From Myxococcales bacterium UBA5297 (GTDB taxonomy: Bacteria > Myxococcota > Myxococcia > Myxococcales > UBA5297): a stretch of 5,169 nt of DNA. The notes below the pieces were generated by a model. The model did no database searches. It was not told where the DNA came from and saw nothing but the letters and a program-made list of their open reading frames with translations. The DNA lies in assembly GCA_002408385.1 (NCBI GenBank), contig DHSB01000105.1:115886-121054 (forward strand), read 5' to 3'. The stretch's first letter is position 1. Each line of letters opens with the position of its first letter. Made by a program: the position numbers and the translations under genes. Positions 1 to 5,169 of the stretch are shown here, piece after piece.

Positions 1-2210
1 GGCGGGGTCAGCTCGAGGTCTTCGCCGATCGCCTGCCGGTCGTCGCCGGACTCGATCCCGCGGCGGCCGAGGAGGCGGCGCACCTGCCGCTCGCGCTCGT
101 CGAGAGCCCTTCATCGGTCGCTATCATCGGCGTGCCTCCGGCCGGTGCCGTGGCGGAGCTGCTCGCGCACGGGGTGGCGAGGCTCGATTACGTCCTCGAG
201 GACCAGGTCCTCCTCGGCGCCCTCGGCGAGCGGCTCGCCGAGCTGCGGGACGAGCGCGTCCGCCTGCACGCCGCCGATCCGCGCCGGTGGCTGCAGGGCA
301 GGGCGGGCGCCTTCGACGCCATCCTCCTCTTCTCGCCCGAGCCGACCTCCGCCCAGCTCAACCGCACCTTCACCGCGGAGTTCTTCTCCGTCGCAGCGCG
401 CGCGCTCGCGCCCGGCGGCCTCGTCGCGGTGAGCCTGCCTGGCCACGCCGAGTACGCCTCGCACGAGAAGCGGCGCCTCCACTCCTCGGTCCGCCGCACG
501 CTCGACTCGGTGTTCGCCCGGTCGCTCACGCTGCCCGCGGGGGCGACGCTCTACCTCGCGCGCGCGAGCGGCGATCTGCCGGAGAAGGAGCTTCCGGGCG
601 CGATCGCCGGGGCGCTCTCCGCCCGCGGGATAGCCCCCGCGCATCTCAACCGCGCAAGCCTCGAAGGCCTGCTCTCCAAGCGCCGGCTCGAGGACGCGGA
701 GCGGTGGTCCAGCCTGGCCGAGCCGGTCAACCGCGACCTGCGCCCGACGACCTACCATCTGGCGCTCGAGCAGGCCCTGGCCGAGCTCGGCGAGGTCGGC
801 TCCGGCGGGCTCCTCCTCCTCGCGCTCGCGTTGATTGTCGGCGCGCTGCTCGTCTTCGGCCCGCGCTCGAGGCCGCTGGACTTCGCCGTCTTCACGAGCG
901 GCGCCGGAGGGATGGCCAATCAGCTCCTGCTGATGCTCGCCTACCAGCTCGCCGCCGGCGCGCTCTACCGCGAGATAGGCCTGCTGCTCGCCGGGTTCAT
1001 GTTCGGCGCGGCCGCGGGGGCTTGGCTCGGCGAGCGACGTGCCCCGCGGATTGTGGCCATCGGCGCCGACGCCGCGCAGCTCCTCTTCGCGCTGCTCTTT
1101 GCCCTCGCGCTTCCGGGGCTCGTCTCCTCGGGCCCGTGGGCGCGAGGCCTCGGCTTCGCCGCGACCTTCGTTGCCGGCCTGCTCCCGGGGCTGCAGTTCA
1201 CGGCCGCCGCGCGCGCGGTCGGTGGCCCCGCGGCCTCGGTCGGCGGGCGCCTCTACGCCGCCGACCTGATGGGCGCCGCCCTCGCCGCCCTGGTCACCTT
1301 CACCTTCCTCGTCCCGACCCTCGGGCTCCGAGGCACCGCGCTCGCCGTCGCCGGCCTCAAGCTGCTCAGCCTGCTGGCGCTCCTCGCCTTCCGCGAGGAG
1401 CCAAAGGAGATGCGGAGCAACGCGCTGCCGGCGCTCCTGCCGCTCGCCTTCGTCGCGCTCGTCGCCGCGGCCGCGGGCGCCCCAGGCCAGGGTCGGCTCT
1501 TCGCGCTGGGCTCCTCGCGCCCGTACGGGCTCGCGGTCGCGCTCGGCCTGCTGCTCTGCCTGCTCGCCGCCTTCGAGCCGAAGCGCGTCCATGCCCTGAT
1601 CGTCGCGGCGAGCCGCCGGGTGCGCGCGCTCGGCGTCGGCGTCGAGCGGGCCGCCTACTTCGTCCTGCTCTCGCCGCTCGCCGCCCTCCCGCTGGGCCGC
1701 TGCTACTTCGAGGTCCCCTTCGTCCTCTGCCACGCCTGCCCGCGGCCGTGCGTCTTCGGCGTCTTCCGGCGCTACCTCGTCCTCGTCGCGCTGGTGGCGA
1801 ACCTCCACGACCGCCGCTTCTGCGAGCGCACCTGCCCGCTGGGCGCGGCGCAGGTCGCCTGCGGCCGGGTGCGCGGGCGGAGTCTGCGGCGGCTGCCGCT
1901 CGCGCGGGGACTGCGCCTCGTCTCGCTGCTGCTCGTCGCCGTCGCCTGGTTTGCGGCCCGCGGGGCGCGCGGCGAGGGCGTGGAAGGGCAGGGCGTCTAT
2001 GCGCTCTTCTTCAAGAACGCCTTCACGCCGAGCCTCGCGGTCCTCGCCGTGTCGCTGGGCCTGCTGCTGCTCTCGTTCTTCGTCCGCCGGCCGTTCTGCG
2101 AGGCGCTCTGCCCGATAGGCGCCGCCTCCTCGCTGATCGGCGGCCTCGAGCGGCGCCTCGACCGCCGGCCGGCCGGGCTCGATGCTCCGGCCGCAGGGGG
2201 CGAGGGATGA
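1..2210 (+). CDS. Spermidine-synthase-like / multi-pass membrane / NapH-like 4Fe-4S fusion protein (5' partial)
   Basis: The reading frame is open from the first full codon at 3 to the TGA at 2208-2210, giving 735 residues; the true start lies left of the window. Residues 1-255 resemble a spermidine synthase Rossmann domain: VAIIG, LDYVLED, FDAILLFSPEP, QLNRTFTAEFF, LAPGGLVAVSLP and VNRDLRP follow the family order. A hydrophobic block from about 267 to 535 has roughly nine membrane segments; FTSGAGGMANQLLL with the following IGLLLAGFMFGAAAG is typical of membrane-fused spermidine synthases. The C-terminal part has CHACPRPC (576-583), CERTCPLGA (607-615) and CEALCPIGA (699-707). The last two match the CX3CP pattern of NapH/NosR-type Fer4_5 4Fe-4S proteins and lie among further membrane helices. 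The protein probably sits in the inner membrane and carries electrons through Fe-S clusters (inference). Several aminopropyltransferase active-site positions look altered, so polyamine synthesis is doubtful. It overlaps the next gene by 4 bases. Domain identity is fairly certain; function is unknown. Confidence 0.88.
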   Translation, partial: RGQLEVFADRLPVVAGLDPAAAEEAAHLPLALVESPSSVAIIGVPPAGAVAELLAHGVARLDYVLEDQVLLGALGERLAELRDERVRLHAADPRRWLQGRAGAFDAILLFSPEPTSAQLNRTFTAEFFSVAARALAPGGLVAVSLPGHAEYASHEKRRLHSSVRRTLDSVFARSLTLPAGATLYLARASGDLPEKELPGAIAGALSARGIAPAHLNRASLEGLLSKRRLEDAERWSSLAEPVNRDLRPTTYHLALEQALAELGEVGSGGLLLLALALIVGALLVFGPRSRPLDFAVFTSGAGGMANQLLLMLAYQLAAGALYREIGLLLAGFMFGAAAGAWLGERRAPRIVAIGADAAQLLFALLFALALPGLVSSGPWARGLGFAATFVAGLLPGLQFTAAARAVGGPAASVGGRLYAADLMGAALAALVTFTFLVPTLGLRGTALAVAGLKLLSLLALLAFREEPKEMRSNALPALLPLAFVALVAAAAGAPGQGRLFALGSSRPYGLAVALGLLLCLLAAFEPKRVHALIVAASRRVRALGVGVERAAYFVLLSPLAALPLGRCYFEVPFVLCHACPRPCVFGVFRRYLVLVALVANLHDRRFCERTCPLGAAQVACGRVRGRSLRRLPLARGLRLVSLLLVAVAWFAARGARGEGVEGQGVYALFFKNAFTPSLAVLAVSLGLLLLSFFVRRPFCEALCPIGAASSLIGGLERRLDRRPAGLDAPAAGGEG
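1728..2128 (+). other. NapH/Fer4_5-like Fe-S cysteine region of the membrane fusion protein
   Basis: This stretch of the first gene encodes three cysteine clusters: CHACPRPC at 1728-1751, CERTCPLGA from 1821 and CEALCPIGA from 2097. A further cysteine (VACG) follows the second cluster. Hydrophobic segments separate the second and third clusters, as in polytopic Fer4_5 proteins such as NapH and NosR. Those family members bind 4Fe-4S clusters and pass electrons between the quinone pool and periplasmic redox proteins. Cluster number and side of the membrane cannot be settled from sequence alone. Confidence 0.75.
2196..2206 (+). promoter_or_regulatory. Purine-rich ribosome binding site and ATGA overlap for the radical SAM gene
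   Basis: The G-rich run GGGGGCGAGGG directly precedes ATG 2207. The start overlaps the upstream stop as ATGA (2207-2210), which indicates translational coupling. The frame of the second gene stays open far upstream, so this overlap, together with the Tat motif beginning at the third codon, is what decides the start. Confidence 0.6.
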
Positions 2211-2278
2211 CCAGCCGCCGCCTCTTCCTCAAACGCTGTCTCGCCGGTTGCGGCGCCGCGGTCCTCGGCGCGGAGGCC
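2207..2278 (+). other. Predicted Tat signal peptide of the radical SAM enzyme
   Basis: Codons 3-9 encode SRRLFLK, matching the Tat consensus S-R-R-x-F-L-K. Residues 11-22 form a short Gly/Ala/Leu hydrophobic core, and AEA at 22-24 gives an A-x-A cleavage site before Phe25. The recognisable enzyme domain starts only near residue 60, so the leader is an addition to the fold. Tat export of a folded, cluster-loaded protein would be consistent with an Fe-S enzyme. An uncleaved anchor is also possible. Confidence 0.75.
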
Positions 2279-3364
2279 TTCGACGAATTCGTCCTCGGCG
2301 GCCGCGAATCGGGCCTCGGGGTGGGGTTTCGCAACGACGCGCCCGAGGCTCTCGACGGCTTCTCCCGGCCCGCCGCCTACGCCGAGGGGCACGGCGCGCT
2401 GGTGCGCTGCACGCTCTGCCCGCACGGCTGCCTCCTCGGGGAGAACGACCGCGGCTTCTGCCGCACCCGCGTCGTCAAGGACGGGCGGCTGCAGACCGTC
2501 GCCTACGGCAACCTCTGCTCGGCCGCGCTCGATCCCATCGAGAAGAAGCCGCTCTTCCACTACCTGCCGCGCACGCCCATCCTCTCGGTCGCCATGGGCG
2601 GCTGCAACCTGCGCTGCCTCAACTGCCAGAACTGGGAGATCTCGCAGTCGCCCCCGCACGAGGTGGCGCGCACCGAGGCGCTGCCCGAGGACTTGGTCGG
2701 CCTCGCGTCGGAGAGGGGCATCGGCGCCATCGCCTACACCTACAGCGAGCCGCTCACCTGGTTCGAGTACGTGCGCGACACCGCGGCCCACGCCCGCGAG
2801 AAGGGCATCAAGAACGTGCTCGTCAGCGCCGGCTACGTGAACGAGCGGCCGCTGCGCGAGCTGTGCCGCTCGCTCGACGCGGTGACGCTCGACGTGAAGG
2901 CCTTCAGCGAGGCGCGCTACCGCGAGCTGAGCGGTGGGCGCCTGAAGCCGGTCTTGCGAGCGCTCGAGGTCTTCCGCGAGGAGCGCGTCTGGACCGAGGT
3001 GAGCTTCCTGATGGTCCCCGGCCACTCGGACGGCGCCGCGGAGATCGCCGGCTTCGCGCGCTGGGTCGCGCAGAACCTGGGCGCGGGCATCCCGTTCCAC
3101 ATCCTGCGCTTCCACCCACGGCACCGGCTGCGGCACCTGCCCTCGACGCCGGTCGGCGACATGGAGACGGCCCGCGAGCGCTGCCTCGACGCGGGGCTGC
3201 GCTTCGTCTACCTCGGCAACGTCCCCGGCCACGACGCCAACCACACCCGCTGTCCGCGCGACGGGCGCTTGCTCATCGAGCGGCAGGGCTATGAAGTGAA
3301 GCGCATCGACCTTCAGCAAGGCCGCTGCCCGTGCGGCGAGCCCATCGACGGAGTCTTCTCATGA
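2207..3364 (+). CDS. amrS: AmmeMemoRadiSam system radical SAM enzyme with Tat signal
   Basis: This is a 385-residue radical SAM protein of the AmmeMemoRadiSam family, related to pyruvate formate-lyase-activating-type enzymes; the family's substrate and reaction are not established to my knowledge. The cluster motif CNLRCLNC (133-140) is the canonical CX3CX2C that binds the SAM-cleaving 4Fe-4S cluster, and YTYSEP (177-182) is typical of this family. Ahead of it lies CTLCPHGC (68-75) with C85 in GFCRTR, a conserved N-terminal cysteine set. The tail has GNVPGHDANHTRCP and a CPCG pair, a zinc-ribbon-like end that appears reduced here. The N-terminus MTSRRLFLKR fits the twin-arginine consensus SRRxFLK. 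It is followed by a short weakly hydrophobic stretch and AEA at 22-24, a plausible signal peptidase I site. Export of a radical SAM enzyme is unusual. The gene overlaps both neighbours by ATGA. Family assignment is very secure; export is predicted only. Confidence 0.94.
   Translation: MTSRRLFLKRCLAGCGAAVLGAEAFDEFVLGGRESGLGVGFRNDAPEALDGFSRPAAYAEGHGALVRCTLCPHGCLLGENDRGFCRTRVVKDGRLQTVAYGNLCSAALDPIEKKPLFHYLPRTPILSVAMGGCNLRCLNCQNWEISQSPPHEVARTEALPEDLVGLASERGIGAIAYTYSEPLTWFEYVRDTAAHAREKGIKNVLVSAGYVNERPLRELCRSLDAVTLDVKAFSEARYRELSGGRLKPVLRALEVFREERVWTEVSFLMVPGHSDGAAEIAGFARWVAQNLGAGIPFHILRFHPRHRLRHLPSTPVGDMETARERCLDAGLRFVYLGNVPGHDANHTRCPRDGRLLIERQGYEVKRIDLQQGRCPCGEPIDGVFS
3350..3353 (+). promoter_or_regulatory. 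GGAG ribosome binding site and ATGA overlap for the Memo-AMMECR1 gene
   Basis: GGAG lies 7 bases before ATG 3361, and ATGA at 3361-3364 overlaps the stop of the radical SAM gene. This favours ATG 3361 over the in-frame GTG at 3331, which would only add a basic ten-residue extension before the lipoprotein leader. Confidence 0.65.
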
Positions 3365-3408
3365 GAACGCCGACCCTCCTCGCCCTGTGCTCCCTGCTGC
3401 TCGCCTGC
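3361..3408 (+). other. Lipoprotein signal peptide and lipobox of the Memo-AMMECR1 fusion
   Basis: MRTPTLLALCSLLLAC has one basic residue, a Leu/Ala core and the lipobox L-L-A-C with the lipidated Cys at residue 16. A polar linker of about twenty residues (QKKTAPAAPVEK and beyond) precedes the Memo domain, as expected for a tethered lipoprotein. A second cysteine at 18 sits close to the anchor. Confidence 0.8.
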
Positions 3409-4812
3409 ACTTGCCAGAAGAAGACCGCGCCCGCCGCACCGGTCGAGAAGCGGGTGCGCGAGGCGAGCGTCGCCGGCAGCTTCTATCCCGACGATCCGGC
3501 CGAGCTGCAGTCGGTGGTGAAGGGCTACCTCGACAAGGTCGAGCGCGAGGCGAAGGCGCCAGTGCGGATGGTGCTCGCGCCTCACGCGGGCTTCATCTAC
3601 TCGGGCCAGATAGCAGCGCGCGCCCTCAAGCAGCTCGACCCGGGGTTCGAGCGGGTCGTCATCGTCGCCGCCAACCACAGCAACGACGCCAACTACCTCG
3701 GCGTCTCGGTCGATCGCGTGACGCACTTCCGGCTGCCGGGCTTCGAGGTCCCGGTCTCGAAGGAGGCCGGGGCCCTGCTCGGCAAGCAAGGCTTCGGCGA
3801 CGTCCCCGAGGCGCACACCTCGCACGTCATCGAGGTCGAGCTGCCGTTCCTGCGGGCGATTCGAGGCGAGAAGCCCTTCGAGGTCCTCCCGCTGCTCGTC
3901 GGCGGGCTGAACCGCGCCCAGGCCAGCGGGATAGCCGCCGAGCTGAAGCGGCTCGACGACGGCAAGACAGCGTTCCTCTTCAGCCTCGACCTCTCGCACT
4001 ACCACCCGTACGACGAGGCGGTGCGGCTCGACCGGAGCTGCCTCGACGCGCTCGAGCGGATGAACGCCGACGAGGTCGCGCGCTGCGACACCGACGGCAC
4101 GCAGATCCTGATGGTGATGACCGAGCTCGCCGCGCTGCAGGGCTTCACGCCGCGGCTGCTCGACTACAAGAACTCGGGCGACGTCTCCGGCGACAAGTCG
4201 CGGGTCGTCGGCTACGGGGCGCTGGTTTACGAGGACCGTTTCGCGCTGACCGAGGAGGAGGGCGGGGCGCTGCTCGAGCTGGCACGCCAGGCGCTCGAGG
4301 CCAGGGTTCGCGAGCGCAAGGAGATCGACGTCCCGGCGCAGCTACTCGCCCGCTATCCGCGTCTCGGAATCGAGCGCGGCGCCTTCGTCACCTTGAAGAA
4401 GGGCGGGGAGCTGCGCGGCTGCATCGGCACGCTGCAGGCGCACCGGTCGCTCGCGCAGGACGTGGTGAGCAACGCGATCAACGCGGCGGTCAACGACTCG
4501 CGCTTCGAGCCGGTCAAGCCCGAGGAGTTGGTCGCCATCGACCTGTCGATCTCGGTGCTCGACGCGCCGCGGCCGCTCGAGGGCGTTCGCGGCGATGCGC
4601 TGGTCGCCAAGCTCGGCGCGGAGCGGCCGGGGCTCATCATCAACTACCGCGGCCGGCGCTCGACCTTCCTGCCGGAGGTCTGGGAGCAGCTCCCCGAGCC
4701 GACCGAGTTCCTCGGGCACCTGTGTACCAAGCAGGGCTCACCGGCTGATTGCTGGCGCAAGGACGAGGCTCGGTTCGAGAGCTATGGGGCGCAGCATCTG
4801 GGGAAGGAGTGA
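3361..4812 (+). CDS. Lipoprotein Memo-AMMECR1 fusion (AmmeMemoRadiSam proteins B and A)
   Basis: This 483-residue protein joins two AmmeMemoRadiSam partners. Residues 1-15 are a lipoprotein signal ending in the lipobox LLAC with Cys16; the +2 residue is Thr rather than Asp, which under the enterobacterial Lol rule would suggest the outer membrane. Residues about 36-295 are a Memo domain: APHAGFIYSG (His75), ANHS (His106), SHVIEVELPFL (His155), LDLSHYHPY (His213) and Cys242. These match the histidines and cysteine that form the metal site in MEMO1-family proteins, so the pocket looks intact. Residues about 298-480 are an AMMECR1 domain with the signature LRGCIGT (351-357) and the typical end VWEQLPEPTEFLGHLC. 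Memo resembles extradiol dioxygenases in fold, but no reaction is established for the family. The ATGA overlap with the radical SAM gene points to joint function. Both domains are confidently recognised; lipidation and envelope location are predictions. Confidence 0.94.
   Translation: MRTPTLLALCSLLLACTCQKKTAPAAPVEKRVREASVAGSFYPDDPAELQSVVKGYLDKVEREAKAPVRMVLAPHAGFIYSGQIAARALKQLDPGFERVVIVAANHSNDANYLGVSVDRVTHFRLPGFEVPVSKEAGALLGKQGFGDVPEAHTSHVIEVELPFLRAIRGEKPFEVLPLLVGGLNRAQASGIAAELKRLDDGKTAFLFSLDLSHYHPYDEAVRLDRSCLDALERMNADEVARCDTDGTQILMVMTELAALQGFTPRLLDYKNSGDVSGDKSRVVGYGALVYEDRFALTEEEGGALLELARQALEARVRERKEIDVPAQLLARYPRLGIERGAFVTLKKGGELRGCIGTLQAHRSLAQDVVSNAINAAVNDSRFEPVKPEELVAIDLSISVLDAPRPLEGVRGDALVAKLGAERPGLIINYRGRRSTFLPEVWEQLPEPTEFLGHLCTKQGSPADCWRKDEARFESYGAQHLGKE
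4802..4809 (+). promoter_or_regulatory. Strong Shine-Dalgarno for the downstream lipoprotein gene
   Basis: GGAAGGAG lies within the last codons of the Memo-AMMECR1 gene, 8 bases before ATG 4818. It is the strongest ribosome binding site in the window. With only 5 bases between stop and start, the fourth gene is probably co-transcribed and translated with the operon. Confidence 0.7.
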
Positions 4813-4817
4813 TTCGA

Positions 4818-5169
4818 ATGTCACTGCACCAGCGATTCCGATCGGTCGTGATTGCCCTGTTCGTGGTTGCGGCGACGGGGTGCGCGACAACCAGGAGCAC
4901 CGAAGAGAGGAAGGCGAATTCGGGCGCGACGACTCCAAGCTTTTCGTGTCGCTCGACCTCACGGCGCTTTGGCTTGCGTCCGTTGCCGGTGCCTCCAAAG
5001 CGAGCGCCGGTTCAGGACGGCGTCGCAGGGCGTCTGGAAATCAAGCTCCTCGGCCCGGCGGTCGACGGCGCGGAGGTCGCAACGGAGAAGAGCGAGGCGC
5101 CTGACGACCTGGGCGGACTTGGCTCCAAGCGCATCTCAGTCGTTGCGGAGAATGCGACCGTGGGCGACA
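4818..5169 (+). CDS. Predicted lipoprotein of unknown function (3' partial)
   Basis: The frame opens at ATG 4818 behind a strong ribosome binding site and runs 117 codons off the right edge with no stop. The first 21 residues form a lipoprotein signal: MSLHQRFR is basic, then VVIALFVVA is hydrophobic, then the lipobox ATGC with Cys22. A Thr/Ser-rich linker follows (ATTRSTEERKANSG). From about residue 62 the sequence GRLEIKLLGPAVDGAEVA looks like ordinary structured protein. The middle, residues about 40-60, is rich in Arg, Pro and Ser and reads like out-of-frame sequence; the +2 frame there (DDSKLFVSLDLTALW) looks more protein-like, so a pair of compensating indels is possible. Base composition is less GC-extreme than in the genes before it. 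I do not recognise a family. Position suggests an envelope partner of the preceding system, but it could be an unrelated downstream gene. Confidence 0.6.
   Translation, partial: MSLHQRFRSVVIALFVVAATGCATTRSTEERKANSGATTPSFSCRSTSRRFGLRPLPVPPKRAPVQDGVAGRLEIKLLGPAVDGAEVATEKSEAPDDLGGLGSKRISVVAENATVGD

Noticed and set aside
111..1808. Long minus-strand open frame of 565 codons opposite the membrane protein gene
   Set aside because: Its product is a featureless Glu/Arg/Gly/Ala-rich sequence, the usual antisense shadow in very GC-rich DNA, and the + strand here encodes recognisable domains.
287..2206. Upstream in-frame extension of the radical SAM gene
   Set aside because: The frame is open, but its translation is Arg/Pro/Ala-rich shadow of the membrane protein gene. 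The Tat motif and ATGA overlap place the start at 2207.
2240..2251. Possible lipobox LAGC (residues 12-15) in the radical SAM leader
   Set aside because: Only three hydrophobic residues lie between the basic region and this Cys, too short for a lipoprotein signal core. An A-x-A cleavage site or uncleaved Tat anchor fits better.
1997..3319. Minus-strand open frame of 440 codons opposite the radical SAM gene
   Set aside because: Low-complexity Ala/Glu/Arg/Val product with no motif; it lies opposite a well-recognised enzyme.
3387..4748. Alternative + strand frame of 453 codons inside the Memo-AMMECR1 gene
   Set aside because: The product is Arg/Ala/Gly-rich with no domain; the overlapping frame has clear Memo and AMMECR1 motifs.
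4813..4817. Terminator or promoter between the third and fourth genes
   Set aside because: The gap is only 5 bases, with no room for a hairpin and T-run or for promoter elements.
4595..5104. Open + strand frame of 169 codons crossing the end of the Memo-AMMECR1 gene
   Set aside because: It starts inside AMMECR1 coding sequence and has no supported start of its own. Only its 4925-5015 part looks protein-like, and that is reported as a possible frameshift signal in the lipoprotein gene.

Overview
The window is very GC-rich (G/C dominates third codon positions). It is almost wholly coding on the + strand: three tightly overlapping genes and the start of a fourth. The proteins carry a Tat leader and two lipoprotein leaders, so a Gram-negative host such as a high-GC 'deltaproteobacterium' or Myxococcota-like lineage fits. 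That placement is an inference from composition and protein type, since no marker gene is present.

Layout. (1) From the left edge to 2210 runs the 3' part of a large membrane protein. It holds a spermidine-synthase-like Rossmann domain, then about a dozen hydrophobic segments, then a NapH/Fer4_5-like region with cysteine motifs for 4Fe-4S clusters. (2) 2207-3364 encodes the radical SAM enzyme of the AmmeMemoRadiSam system, with a near-perfect twin-arginine signal at its N-terminus. (3) 3361-4812 encodes a Memo-AMMECR1 fusion (AmmeMemoRadiSam proteins B and A in one chain) with a lipoprotein signal peptide. (4) 4818 to the right edge begins a further predicted lipoprotein of unknown function. 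Genes 1/2 and 2/3 share ATGA stop-start overlaps. Gene 4 starts 5 bases after gene 3, with its Shine-Dalgarno inside the end of gene 3. No promoter, terminator, RNA gene, mobile element or CRISPR array was seen, and the operon appears to begin left of the window.

How the genes may work together. The AmmeMemoRadiSam trio is a conserved set of unknown reaction and is normally regarded as cytosolic. Here both the radical SAM enzyme and its Memo/AMMECR1 partner carry export signals. They are translationally coupled to a membrane protein that combines an Fe-S electron-transfer-like module with a fold from the SAM-related aminopropyltransferase family. The most interesting reading is an envelope-located version of the system, in which the membrane protein supplies electrons, and perhaps SAM or a related compound, to an exported radical SAM enzyme. 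The localisation signals and cysteine motifs are visible in the sequence; the supply role is a hypothesis.
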